Shown here: in pieces, positions 11,161-21,400 of the stretch | Layout of the letters: the number at the start of each line of letters is the position of its first letter | Position numbering within the stretch: position 1 is the stretch's first letter | Assembly (NCBI GenBank): GCA_003339415.1 | Contig: PDHQ01000379.1 | Span: 2,535-29,204 of the forward strand | Direction: 5' to 3' | DNA from: Ophiocordyceps camponoti-saundersi (nom. inval.) | Taxonomy: Eukaryota > Ascomycota > Sordariomycetes > Hypocreales > Ophiocordycipitaceae | Length of the DNA: 26,670 bases | Program-made: the position numbers and the translations under genes | Notes under the pieces: model-generated | Database searches by the model: none | What the model was told of the DNA's origin: nothing | The model's input: the letters and a program-made list of their open reading frames with translations, nothing else

Positions 11161-13142
11161 TTAAAGCCCCTAAAAATCCCCTAGCTAAGTTATACGCTTA
11201 TTTTTCTTTTAGCGCGTTTAATACCGCTATTAAATTACCTTATTATAGCCGCCTTTATCTCTCTAATTTATAGAAATATTTATAGTTTAAAATAGCACTA
11301 ATAACTATTTAATTATATTTTATAAAAGCTCTTAATAATATTCTATTTTAATTTAGCGTTCTTTTCCTTATATATACTTATAGCTACCGCTAAAATAGCT
11401 TATCCCCTTTACTTATAAATTATACTTATCTTAGTTTAATTTATTAATATTTTTACTTTACTTTTTTATATATTATTCTTCCTTATTATAATACCTTACC
11501 TTTTATAAATATTCTTTTAGCTTCTTATTACCGCTTTTTCTATCTCTTAACCTTTTTTATTCCCTTATATTTACGCTCTTATCTTTATAAAAAAAAATAC
11601 TACCCTATACCTCGTAGACGCCCCCCCTCCCCTCTTTTATAAAAATAATATACGTATAGTCCTCTTCTCTCTCCCTTTTCTCTTTTATTTTTTTTTCCTC
11701 CTTAACTTACTACGCTTATCTTCTTATTATCTCTTACTATTATATCTTTACTTTCCTTATTACTCTTTTCGGCCTCTTGCTTATATAAGTTATATAAGGA
11801 AATTAATATTCCTTTTAACTTTTTTATATTTTATATTTCTTATTCTCTCTCTCTCTCTCTCTTTTTTTACCTCCCCTTTCTTTCCGTAAATATATATATT
11901 TTATTTCTATATTTTTAATATATTATTTATATAATATTCCCCGCTACTAACGCTTTTTAGAAATAAATATATATTATTATATAATAACTTACTCGCTACC
12001 TTAAGTACTTTATATTTATATTATTATAATATTTATAATAAAGTTAACTATTACCTTTACTTATTAAGGTAAGCTACCTACTCTCGTAATATTATACTTA
12101 ATTACCGCGCTATAGCTAAAGCGCGCTAAGCTTTACCCTAACTTTTACGGTTACGAGGTATAAGTAAGCTTAAGGTATAACGCCCTATACCCTCTATATT
12201 ATATTTTACGCTAGCTAACTTACCTTATTCTATTCTTTCGGTTACTTTAGTACTTATATATATATATTATACTTTTTAACTAGGGTAAAGTATAGGGTAG
12301 TAAGTATTACGTTTTATTTCCCTATCTACTTAATAAATTTCCCGATTATATTATATAGTTTACTACGCCTAGCTTAAAGTATTACGCGGTAAGGTTCTAA
12401 GAGCTTTATTTTTAATAAAGTCCCTCCCCTTAAAAAAGGATTAAGTGCTAATACCTCTAAGTTATTTTATTTAATTCCTTAGCCTCCTTAATAAGTTTAG
12501 TTATAACGAACTATTAAATTTAGACTTTTCTAATTTATAGTTTTTTATTATATATATATATAATTTAGTAACTAAAAAAATAAAAAAAAAATTATTTTAT
12601 ATATTTTATTTCTTATTAGTATTTTTATAAACTAGGTACCTTAGTTTACTTACTTTTATATTATATTTCTCCCTTACTTAACTTAACCTTATACTTATTT
12701 TCTTAAATTACCTTTTATTTCCTAAGCTATCTTTATATTCGAATATTTATTCTATTAATAATATATAAATATATCTATTTTCCCTAATATTTACTTTTTT
12801 TCTAGTATTTTTTTTTTATTATTATATATACTTAAGGCTTTATTACGCTTATATAGTTTTATCCTCCTAGGTAGTTTCTTATATTTCTCTCTCCTTTTTT
12901 TTCTTTACGCTTCTCTCCTTTTTCCTCTCTCTTCCGTCTCTTTTATCCCTTATATATATATTACTATATCCGCGCTTATATATATATAAAGATATAATAT
13001 ATTTTCTTCCTCTTCTATTATCTTATTTATATTTATTATTTTTATATATAAACTAGTTATTATATTTTTTCTACCTTTTTATTACGCTTTTTATATCTTT
13101 TCCTTATTATTAACGCGTCTCTAAAATAAACGCGTAGTACCG

Positions 13143-13143
<1 letters not shown>
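11161..13143. other. Gene-free RIPed DNA
   Basis: AT-rich and increasingly pyrimidine-rich on the + strand. It has a CT tract near 11844-11862 and TA-rich stretches near 12550 and 12950. No frame, RNA gene or transposon domain recognised. Confidence 0.7.

Positions 13144-13171
<28 letters not shown>
13144..13171. repeat. A28 homopolymer
   Basis: Twenty-eight consecutive A residues. On the + strand this could be the poly-A tail of a decayed LINE or processed retroposon ending here. No upstream RT domain is recognisable to support that. Confidence 0.95.
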
Positions 13172-13175
<4 letters not shown>

Positions 13176-13689
13176 ATTTTCGCGATACTTATAACGAAGT
13201 TAGATAACGCTACTATATAAGGAGGTAAGCTTAGCCGCGCTTTTAATATCGCACTTAATTTTTACGCTATAGCTAATAACGCGCTACGCTTGCCGAAACC
13301 CGCGCTATCGAAGTAAATAAGCTAACCTTATACTAAACGCTTTACTAAAACTATATACGTTCCTTCTTACTTTATAAATAGCTATTTACTTTTAATAGCT
13401 ATTATAGATATATATTATATACTTTTTACTAGCCGCTTTTATATAGTAGCTGCCTCTTAATATATATTCCTCTTTATCTTACTATAATTTACTTTTTAAT
13501 ATTTTTTCTTTATAGTTTACTAAGCTAGCTAATATAAAACGCGCCTTAAAACTCTAATAGCTTTTTATATAGATAAATACGCTTTCCCCTAATAAGTAGC
13601 TAAAGCTTATATATCTTAATAGCTTTTTTATTAGCTATTTCTAACTTAAGGATAGCTATTAACGTAGCGCCTTACTATGCCTATCTTAT
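13172..13689. other. Gene-free RIPed DNA upstream of U1
   Basis: Contains several short GC-containing words (AACGCGCTACGC, CCCGCGCTATCG) but no frame. I found no counterpart of it before U2, so it marks the left edge of the U1 repeat. Confidence 0.6.
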
Positions 13690-13774
13690 TAATATATATA
13701 AATATTTCGGAATAAAAAAAACACCCCCCCCCCTCTTTTTTACTTTTTCGCTCTCTTTATCTCCTTTTTCCTTT

Positions 13775-13800
13775 TATATATATATATATATATATATATA
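13775..13800. repeat. (TA)13 microsatellite
   Basis: Uninterrupted 26-bp TA tract in U1. The U2 counterpart at about 23885-23900 is shorter and interrupted. Confidence 0.95.
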
Positions 13801-14929
13801 CGATACTTTTCCTCCTTTTTTTTATTATCTTAGCCTCCTTATTATTTTTAAGTTTTATAATTAAAAAAAAAAATTATATATTCTTTTACCTTTTTAGCTT
13901 CCTTTCTAAAAAGGTATTTATTCCTTTATCTTTAATCTTTCTTTCCCTTATTAATATTTTAACTATAAGGCTATAAATCTTATTATTATTATTTGCTTTA
14001 CTTTACTTAGCCCGATTAAAAGATAATTTTACTAGCGCTAGCGATATAATCTTATTATTTTACCTTTTAGAACTAACTATTTTAACTTTTACTAGCAGCC
14101 CTTTTACTTTACTATAATATATTTTTTTTTTCTAATAAATAAACCTTTTTACTAACTTTTTATAGCTTAATAAGACTATACTTCTCTTTTATCTTACTTA
14201 CTTTATTATTTTACGCCTTAAACGCGATAATATAATAAAGTAAGAGATTATTAAGATTATATAGTTAAAAAGCTTTTTCCACGCTATCTTTATAGCGTTA
14301 AGATAATCGCTTATTAAAAACTACCTTATAGCTTTAAAAGAATCGCTTATTTAAGTTTCTACATATTACTATTACCTTAACTTACTATATCTTTTTATTT
14401 ATTATATTAAAATACTTATTTTCGAAAATAGTACTTATATAATATATATCTATTTCCGCTAGTAGCGTAGCTATACTTATTTTAAATTCCGGCTATACTT
14501 ATCTCCTACCTTAATATAAATCTACTAAGTAGTAATAATATTACCGATAGCGATATTATTAATAGCGAAAAGTAGTTAGCTTTCCTATTTAAACCCCTCC
14601 CCTTTTTCTCTATCTTTATATCTAAATTCGCTTACTTAGTTATAAGTTTATAATATAAGTTATTTATTAAAACTTTTATAATTAGAAATATTATAAATTA
14701 AGGCTAAGTTATAAGTATATATTATAATAGCTATTATTAAACTATTTATTACTTTTTACTTTTTACTTTTTATATAAATAAACTTAACTAAAAATCTAAC
14801 TTTTTAACTTTTTATAAATATTATTAAGTTTATAAATTATAATTTTAGTTTTAAAAATAACTTATAATTATAAAGCTATTTTATAAAATTACTATTTTAT
14901 TTTAATTATAATATTTAACCCCCCCCCCT

Positions 14930-15650
14930 CTCCCTTTTATTTTTTTTTTTTTTCCCCTTTTTAATTTCTTACCTCTCCCGCTATTTTATTAGTCTCTCCT
15001 TTTTCGCTTTCTTACTATTTTTTTCCCTTTCCTCTCTTTATTACTAATATTTTTAATTTTTTATTTTTTTAATCTTTTACTTTTTTACTACTTTCTCGTC
15101 CTCTCGCTCTCTCGCTATTTTCTTATCCTCTTACTTTTTTACTACTCTCTTATCTTCTTACTTTTTTATTACTTTTCTTACCTTTTTATAATTATTTTCC
15201 TTTTCCTCGCTTTATTATTAGTATTTTCGCTTTTTTATTTTTTTATTTTTTTACTACTTTTTTCCTTTTTTTTACTTTATTATTTATATTTTTACCTTTT
15301 TACTCCTTTATTATTTTTTTTCTTTTCTTTATTTTATTACTTATCTCCTTATTTTTTTACTTTTTCTTTTTCTTACTTTTTAGTCCTCTTACCGCTTACG
15401 CTACTCTTCTTATCCTCTTGCTCTCTTTTTATAACTTTTACTCTCTCGCCCCCTTATTACCTTCGCTACTCTCCTTATCCTCTTACCTTTTTTTTATAAC
15501 TTTTACTCTTTTACTTTTTCGCTACCTTTACTATTTTTTTCGCTTTTTTACTATTTTTCCCCTTTTTTACTTTTTTATTATTTTTATTATTATATATATT
15601 ATTTCTTTTATTATTTTTTTTACTTTTTAGTAGCTTTTTTATATTTTCGC
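14930..15650. repeat. Polypyrimidine tandem-repeat tract
   Basis: For about 700 bp the + strand is almost entirely T and C with short A insertions. It is built from reiterated words such as CTTACTTTTTTACTAC, CTCTCGCTA and TTATCCTCTTAC. The counterpart in U2 is 25030-25420. The homology is in word content more than in register, as expected for a minisatellite. A 70-codon run near 15418 lies inside, starts from TTG and is spurious. Confidence 0.8.
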
Positions 15651-15816
15651 TTATATTAACGCGCTATTTTATAGCTTATTTTTATTTTATATAATTATTT
15701 TTTTTTTTATATATTTTTTTACTTTATTACCTTTATTAGTTATATAAGTAAATAGGTTTTTTTTTCCTTATTTATATTTTTTTTCTTTTTTTTTTCTTCT
15801 TTTTTTTATATATAAT

Positions 15817-15842
15817 TATATATATATATATATATATATATA
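15817..15842. repeat. (TA)13 microsatellite
   Basis: A 26-bp TA tract that follows a GTTATATAAGTAAATAGG plus T/CT-rich module at about 15740. The same module precedes the copia target site (16965) and recurs in U2 (25530). Confidence 0.95.
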
Positions 15843-17044
15843 CTCTTTTATTTATACTTTTTCTAACTATTTTTCTTATTTTTATTATTCTTCTATATAA
15901 AATAAGTATTATTTTCCTTTTTACCTCTCCTTTTTTCTTTTTATATTTTTTTCCTTATTATAAACTTTTAAGTAAATAAATATATAATATTATATATTAA
16001 TATTTCGCTTTTTTAAGTACTATATATATTTTTTATTACGATATTTATAGTAAAGTTTAATAATAATTTTACTAGTTAAGGTTAGCTTAATTAGCTTATA
16101 ATATAGTACCTAACTCCTATATTATAGCTAATAATTTTCTAAGCTTAGGGAATATACCTAAGGTAAAAAAAAAATAAGTATAAGCTACTAAAGCGGCGTA
16201 TAACGCCTTTTTAGATATATACTTATTCTTTCGCTAATAATTTTAAGCTTTAACTATTTAAGGGATATTATAGTTCTCCGGTTTATATATATTATAATAC
16301 TAACTAATTAAAATATTACGCGGTAATTAAATACCTCCCCTTTTCCTTTTTACTTAATAATTAAATTAATTATATATTATAGTTTACGGAGCCTTTTTTT
16401 TAATATTAAGCTTAAAAATATTAAAAGCTTATTATATAAGAAAATCTCTTTACTACTAAATAGCTTAAATATACTTATTTTTAAGGATATTTTATAAAAT
16501 ATTATAGCTTTTAAGATAAGTTTAATAATAGCGAATAATTTAATTCCGAAAATACTTAATATAGCCCTTAACTTTATTTATATTTTAAATATATAGTTTA
16601 ATAATAGAAAAATATAACTATTTATTTTTTATATTATAATTATATCTTATATCTCCCTATTTTATTTTTTCCCCCTTTTTTTTTATTTACCCTCTTACCT
16701 TATCCTTATTTACTAATCTCCCCTCCCCTTTTTCTTATATTTCTCTCGCTATTTTTTTTTTCCTCTCTTATATTATCTTACTCTCCTACTATTTTACTTA
16801 CTTTTTCGCGCCCCCCCTTACTTTCCCGCTACTTTCTTTTATATCTTTTTACTCCTCGTACCCTTACGTACCTTAACTTACCTTTTAGCGCCTTATCGTT
16901 ATTTTACGTAACTTTTTCTCCTTTCGCTTACCTCCTCGCTTTAATATTAGTAGCGGTTATATAAGTAAATAGCATTATTTTTTTTCCCTTTATATCTAAT
17001 CTCTCTCTCTCTCTCCCTCTCCCTCTCTCCTCTCTCTTTCTTTA

Positions 17045-17049
17045 TATAG
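17045..17049. other. Target-site duplication TATAG, left
   Basis: TATAG directly precedes the first base shared by the two LTRs and is repeated at 23304-23308. Five base pairs is the usual size for Ty1/copia integrase. The surrounding TA-rich sequence would also allow a 7-bp reading (TATATAG). Confidence 0.8.
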
Positions 17050-17098
17050 TTAAAAGGTTATATATAGTGGAAATAAATAGTGACGGATTAGGAAAAAA

Positions 17099-17137
17099 TA
17101 TCACGTGATAGAGTGAGAAGAGAGGTATCACGTGATA
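17099..17137. promoter_or_regulatory. Two TATCACGTGATA palindromes
   Basis: A perfect 12-bp palindrome occurs at 17099-17110 and again at 17126-17137, 27 bp apart. Each contains CACGTG, the core E-box of fungal bHLH factors such as Cbf1 and Pho4. They lie near the end of the LTR away from the TATA box, so downstream of the presumed start. In the right LTR the first copy (22615-22626) is intact and the second (22642-22653) has lost its CA to RIP. That they are binding sites is inference. Confidence 0.6.
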
Positions 17138-17399
17138 GTTAAATGGAGGAAAAAGATAAAGAATTAGAGGCAGGAGAGGTGATTAAATTGTGAGTGTGAG
17201 ATAATAATACTATATAAGTAGGTGGGAAAACCCTCCTTCTTTTATAGACAATTTCTCAGTAACGAAGGTACTTTCCAAGATACTTCTAAGTCCTTGGATA
17301 TAGTACTCTAACGTAGCTGTAAGACCTTCCTTTCCCCTTGTTTATAGGTATTTTCCTTCTTTTGTTATTTAACTTAGAAGATCGAGGATTTGCGGTAAG

Positions 17400-17580
17400 A
17401 CTTGTGTGTGATGCACACGATCGAGGCTTGTGCGAGCGCTTGGGCCCGCGTACGCTTGGGCCCTGTAAGCGCTGTACGTGAGACCCTGTAAGCGCTGTGT
17501 GATAGGCGCTATAGGGCCTGTGCGACAGGCGTTGTGGGGCATGTGCGTGCGCTGTAGTGGGCCCCTGTGCACCTTAGTGT
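17400..17580. repeat. GC-rich iterated block in LTR
   Basis: The most GC-rich sequence in the window. Short words recur: CGCTTGGGCCC twice (about 17438 and 17453), CCCTGTAAGCGCTGT twice (about 17461 and 17485), and several further GCGCT/TGTGCG words. The corresponding right-LTR block (22916-23096) carries about 27 transitions, mostly TG to TA. It probably lies in R/U5 and would be strongly structured as RNA. Confidence 0.7.
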
Positions 17581-17595
17581 GTATAGCTTATTCCT

Positions 17596-17603
17596 CTTTT
17601 ATA
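17596..17603 (-). promoter_or_regulatory. LTR TATA box (TATAAAAG)
   Basis: On the minus strand, TATAAAAG lies about 185 bp into the LTR and is intact in both LTRs (right copy 23112-23119). Transcription would start about 30 bp downstream, near 17570, at the GC-rich block. It is the best promoter candidate, though TA-rich words are common here. Confidence 0.55.
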
Positions 17604-17633
17604 CTATATGTCTCAGGCTATATTATAGGCTTA

Positions 17634-17658
17634 TTTCTTATCTGATTAAGATAAGAAA
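17634..17658. other. 10-bp stem-loop in U3
   Basis: TTTCTTATCT (17634-17643) and AGATAAGAAA (17649-17658) are perfect inverted repeats around a 5-nt loop. In the right LTR (23150-23174) the innermost pair is broken by T/C. It lies just upstream of the TATA box in element orientation. Role unknown. Confidence 0.6.
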
Positions 17659-17787
17659 ATATATATTATATAGCGTTTTAAAAGGGCTTTAATATAATAT
17701 AAATATTGCCTTATAAAACTTACTTAAAGTATTTATAAATAATTATATAAGCTTATTATAGCTGTATTTTTATATTTTACTCTTATA

Positions 17788-17796
17788 GCCTCCCTT
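17788..17796 (-). other. Polypurine tract
   Basis: On the minus strand AAGGGAGGC directly abuts the 3' LTR start (TATAAGAG). Position and purine content match the primer site for plus-strand DNA synthesis in LTR retrotransposons. Confidence 0.75.
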
Positions 17797-17898
17797 AAAG
17801 TGTATATTATATATACTCTTTACTAGATTTTTATATTTAATCTTCTAAGAAGTAAGAAAGTAATATTTATAAGCGTGGAAAAAATTAAATAAAACTAT

Positions 17899-18090
17899 AA
17901 GATAGTAAAAACCTTAGTAAGATAAAAGACTATCTTTATATTATAATTATAATTATGTATTAGTAAAACCCTGTAGGAAAAATACTAATAATATATAATA
18001 TAACTAGTAAAAACCTTTATAAAAGGAAAATAACTAGATTATATAGAGGAAAAGTCTGAAAGCAAAGTAAAAGACTTGAAAAACCTCTAT
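17899..18090. other. Four consecutive stem-loops downstream of pol
   Basis: Inverted repeats: AAGATAGT 17899-17906 with ACTATCTT 17929-17936; TATTAGTA 17958-17965 with TACTAATA 17983-17990; CTAGT 18004-18008 with ACTAG 18033-18037, with inner CCTTT/AAAGG at 18014-18018 and 18022-18026; ATAGAGG 18043-18049 with CCTCTAT 18084-18090, with inner AAGTC/GACTT at 18052-18056 and 18073-18077. Outer stems differ in sequence but pair perfectly. The loops share A-rich sides, and most contain CCT/AGG-like inner pairs. All lie between the pol stop (18113) and the polypurine tract. Confidence 0.6.
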
Positions 18091-18112
18091 TATTATAAGG
18101 AATAATTATCTA

Positions 18113-18600
18113 TTAGCTTAATAAAAGGCGGCGGAATTTATTAAATTTACTAGTAAGTAGTTCCTTAGTAAATATATCTGCTATATTATCTTCTAACCTT
18201 ATATAATATATCTGTATTTTATTATTTCTTATATTATCCCTTATAAAGAAGTAAGCTAAGTTTATATACTTAGTTTTTTTATAAAATTTAGGATTTTCTG
18301 CTAATTTAATAGCTGCCTAATTATCTATAAGTATAGGAGGTATAGTATTAATTATATTTATATTTAATAGCTAATTTATAGTTAAAAATAACCTTTATAT
18401 ATATAAAGCTTCTTTAGTAGCTTTTTTAAGGCCTATAAACTCTGCTTCGCAGGTAGATAAAGCTGTGGATTTTTGTTTCTCACAGCCCTAGCTTATTAAA
18501 TTATTATATATATAAAAATAGTAACCGGATATAGATTTACGGTCTGTTAAATTAGAAGCCTAGCTAGCATCTGTTAAACCTCTTATAAAATTATTATTAA
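18113..18600 (-). pseudogene. RNase H domain and Pol C-terminus
   Basis: TDAS-stop-ASNLTDRKS carries the first catalytic Asp (18569-18571). S-stop-GCEKQKSTALSTCEAEF follows, with Glu at 18440-18442 and 18446-18448, then IDN-stop-AAIKLAENP, with a further Asp. The tail KTKYINLAYFFIRDNI and IADIFTKELL is the characteristic copia end, just before TAA at 18113-18115. It would have removed genomic RNA from the RNA-DNA hybrid. The acidic residues survive, and Trp and Gln are replaced by stops. Confidence 0.93.
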
Positions 18601-18839
18601 AAGGGATATTATAATTATAAGTTAGTTTTAAATCGGAATATTTATTTAAGTATTTCTAGATTATATTTAAAGTAGATATATGTGTAATATCCGGCTTAGA
18701 AGCAAATCTAGTATAAGAAATTATAGCATATAATATATTAGGTCTTGTTTTTATAGTAGGATATAAAAAGGAGCCTATTTCCTTCTAATATTATAAAATA
18801 ATATCTTTTCCAGGTTCTATAGTAGCCTTTTTAAGCTTA

Positions 18840-19665
18840 ATACCAAGTTTAGAAGGTATTTCAGACATCCCTAAAGACTCTTTATTATATTCTTTTATTT
18901 TATTCCTTATATATTTTTCCTAAGAGATATATAGTATTTTATTTGCTCTATTTATATTTATATTTATACCTAGAAAGTCTTCTAAATTTCCTAAGTCTTA
19001 TAAGGCTAGTTTTTTCCTATTTAGCTAAATAGATTATTTATTATTTTTTCCGTAGCCCCTGTAACTAGGAAGTCGTCCACGTAGATAGCTATAGCTATAT
19101 TTTTATTTATATATATAAAAACCCCTTCGTCTATAGATAAGGCTTTAAAGCCTACTTTTTCGAGAGTATTAGATAGGTAGTTATACTAGAGCTTAGGACT
19201 TTATTTTAAGCCGTATAATACTTTCTTTAATTTTATTATAAGGTCCTTATTATCTTTATATAAAGGATATTATTTATTATAATATTGTTTTATTATATAA
19301 CCTTTAAAGCCTTCTGGAAATTTTACGTAGATATCTATATCTATATCTGCGTAAATAAAGGCATTTTTTATATTATATTATTTAATAGGCTAGTTATTTT
19401 TAACTGCTATATTTAAAAGAATTCTTATAGATTCAAGCCTTGCAGTTATGGAAAAGGTATCTATATAATCTAATCCTTATATCTAGTTAAAACCTTAAAT
19501 AACGAATTTAGATTTATATTTTAATATATTATTATTATTATCCTTCTTTATTTTATAGACTTAGCGGCTTCCTAAAGCCTCCCTGTCCTTCGGAAGGTCT
19601 GTTATTTCCTAGGTTTTTTATCTTATTAATTCTTCTAATTCTAGAAGTATCGATTTATTCTATTC
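18840..19665 (-). pseudogene. Reverse transcriptase domain
   Basis: It begins with an EL..L segment and TWEITDLP, then ALGSR-stop-VYKIKK, FVI-stop-GFN, DTFSITARLESIRILL, NAFIYADIDIDIYV, PEGF and KLKKVLYGLK-stop-SP. The order and wording are those of copia RT (RVT_2). The active-site YVDDF is intact at 19069-19083. Stops replace Gln and Trp, for example in the VYK and GLK motifs. Just after the active site the frame shifts at the T run 19010-19015. The next frame continues DLGNLEDFLG and KYIRNKIKEY. Confidence 0.94.
19010..19015. other. Single-base frameshift in T6 run
   Basis: Upstream Pol reads in the frame of codons starting at coordinates equal to 1 mod 3 (YVDDF), downstream in 2 mod 3 (LGNLEDF and RNase H). 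The two join smoothly if the A run on the coding strand were one base longer. This is the only indel I needed to follow Gag-Pol, and RIP does not make indels. It may be real slippage or a homopolymer sequencing error. Confidence 0.8.
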
Positions 19666-19999
19666 TTTAGCTTCTAAGCTTTTTATAGCCTGTTTATAAT
19701 TTTTAGGCTCTAAAGGATCTATATTTTCTAGAATATATAATATTAATTCTAGGTTTATATTTATTATAGTATTTATTTTAGGGTATTCTTTATATTCGTT
19801 ATAAAACTCTGCCGGCTTTCTAGGTAGCTGTATTTCGACTCGAGTCTTAAGATCCTTATTATTATTATTATTATTATTATTATTTAAAGAGTCTTGTTCT
19901 TTATCTTCTTTATTATTTATTTCTTCCCTTTATTTAGGTATTTTATTAAAAGAAGGTATTATATTAAAATCAAGGTCTTTATAGTTATTATTATTTATA

Positions 20000-20900
20000 A
20001 AGTTATTTTCTAAGATTGTTATATCTTATAAAATAATAACTTTTCTTCTAGAAAAATCCTAGATTTTATAAGCATTTTTAGAGTAACCTATTATAATACC
20101 TTTAAACGCTCTTATTTCTAGCTTATCTATAGGTTGTTTATTTTTATAATATATTATACTGCCGAAGACTTTTATATTATCTAATTTTAGAAGCAGTAAA
20201 GGCTTATTATATTTCTTTTCTAAAGGACTACAGCCTAAAGAGGTATGAAAAGACCTATTATATATATATATAGCAGCTAAAACAGCTTCCCCCTAAAGGT
20301 ATTTAGGTAGGTTAGCTATATATAAAATAGCCCTTGCTTTATTTAAAATAGTACGGTTTATACGTTCTATTCTGCTATTAGGTTCTAAGGTATTTTTAGG
20401 ACTTGTATTATATTTTATACCGTTTTTAATATAGTAATCCTTTATAGGATATATAAATTCTTTAGCGTTATCTGAGAAGACTTCTTTTATAGTAGTTTTA
20501 TTACTATTATTTTCTAATAAGGCTTTTACCTCTAAGAATTTATTAAACGCTTCAGATTTCTCTTTTAAAAGAGATATATAAAGTTCTCTGCTATATACGT
20601 CTATAAAGGTAATAAAGTACTTATATTTATTATATATAGGAGTGCCTATAAGTCCCTAGATATCTATAACTATTTTATCTAAGTATTTATAGTCTTTTCT
20701 AGAAGCCTGTTTATTTATTTTATTTGTAGCTTTTGCTTTTATATAGATTTCATAGTTTATAACTTTATTTTTATCTTCCTTACTAATAATAGCTTTATTA
20801 TTATACCTTTTTATTATTTTTATTAAAGAACGTAAGGATAAATGCCCTAGCTAAAGGTGCTAGAGGTATATGTCTATTTTTTCCTCTTTATTATTCTTTT
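20000..20900 (-). pseudogene. Integrase domain
   Basis: The N-terminal HHCC zinc domain has HL-stop-LGHLSLRSL, with both His present (20857-20859, 20842-20844). Its two Cys codons now read TAT (20752-20754, 20743-20745). The catalytic core keeps all three acidic residues: Asp in VIDI (20662-20664), Asp in SDNAKEF (20470-20472) and Glu in RIERINRT (20365-20367). The last two are about 35 residues apart, the DD35E spacing. Downstream, YNRSFHTSLG and FKGIIIGYS match the C-terminal copia integrase region. It would have joined cDNA to the genome, giving the 5-bp duplication seen. Confidence 0.92.
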
Positions 20901-21099
20901 TATTTATAGTTATATTATTTATAGTATTTAAGCTTAAAAACCTAACTTTCTTTCCTTTCTATATAAAGAGAGGTAAATAATAAAGGCCTCCCTTAGTTAT
21001 AGTAGTTACTATAAGCTTATTTTTTAAGTTATATAAAGAAAGTATATTATTATTTATAATAGTTATTATTTTCTTTAAACAGGACTAGCTTATAATATT

Positions 21100-21400
21100 A
21101 ACGCCTAATTCGAGTATAAAAAGGCAGTCTTTTAATATAGACTTTTTATCTAAGCTAGGGAATTTAAATATTAAGTCCCTAGACCCACAAACCTTAATAT
21201 AAGATACTTTACCCTAGTTAACTCTAGTATTTATATCTTTATAATTAGATAATAAAGCTTTATTTATAATAATATACTTTGTTACACCTATATTATATAT
21301 AAAATACGTATATTTTTTACTATCTAAAAAGCTATTTATATATAAAGACTGTGTTTTTAGCAGTATTTGCTATATAGCGTTATAAGAAGTTTTTAAAGCT
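21100..21400 (-). pseudogene. Probable aspartic protease region
   Basis: Between Gag and integrase the frame contains NSFLDS followed by a Lys-Lys-Tyr-Thr segment (Asp 21322-21324, Ser 21319-21321). Copia proteases carry D-S/T-G at this place and distance. The Gly is not present here, so the assignment rests on position and the FLDS core. The enzyme would have cleaved the polyprotein in the particle. Confidence 0.55.

Larger units (their letters stand above)
13690..17049 (+). repeat. Large direct repeat, unit U1
   Basis: Collinear with 23304-26670. Anchors: CTTTTATATATATA at 13771 and 23881; GGCTATAAATCTTATTAT near 13969 and 24083; GATTATTAAGATTATATAGTTA near 14246 and 24366; GGCGTATAACGCC near 16195 and 26054; a TTATAT(C/T)TTATATCTC word near 16640 and 26505. 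The offset falls from about 10.1 to 9.85 kb because of indels in the pyrimidine tract, and U2 has about 460 bp more near 23390-23850. No coding potential. The right end is interrupted by the copia element. Confidence 0.85.
17050..17787 (-). repeat. 3' LTR of copia element (less mutated copy)
   Basis: 738 bp, identical in length to 22566-23303. By eye about 57 positions differ, every one a C/T or G/A transition. In all but about five, this copy has the unmutated C or G. It therefore best preserves the LTR: TATA box, two CACGTG palindromes and the GC-rich block. The element runs on the minus strand, so U3 lies at the high-coordinate end. A 67-codon minus-strand run (17369-17572) starts from GTG, is rich in Arg/His/Pro and has no gene context. 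I treat it as chance. Confidence 0.93.

Noticed and set aside
15418..15630. 70-codon + strand open frame
   Set aside because: Starts from TTG and encodes almost only Phe, Leu, Ile, Tyr and Ser because it runs through the T/C minisatellite; not conserved in U2.
17211..17218. TATATAAG on the + strand as an antisense promoter in the LTR
   Set aside because: A plausible word, but TA-rich octamers are everywhere in this window and nothing downstream supports a transcript.
17369..17572. 67-codon minus-strand open frame
   Set aside because: Lies wholly inside the LTR GC-rich block, starts from GTG, and the same frame is broken up in the other LTR. Explained by iterated GC-rich words rather than by coding.
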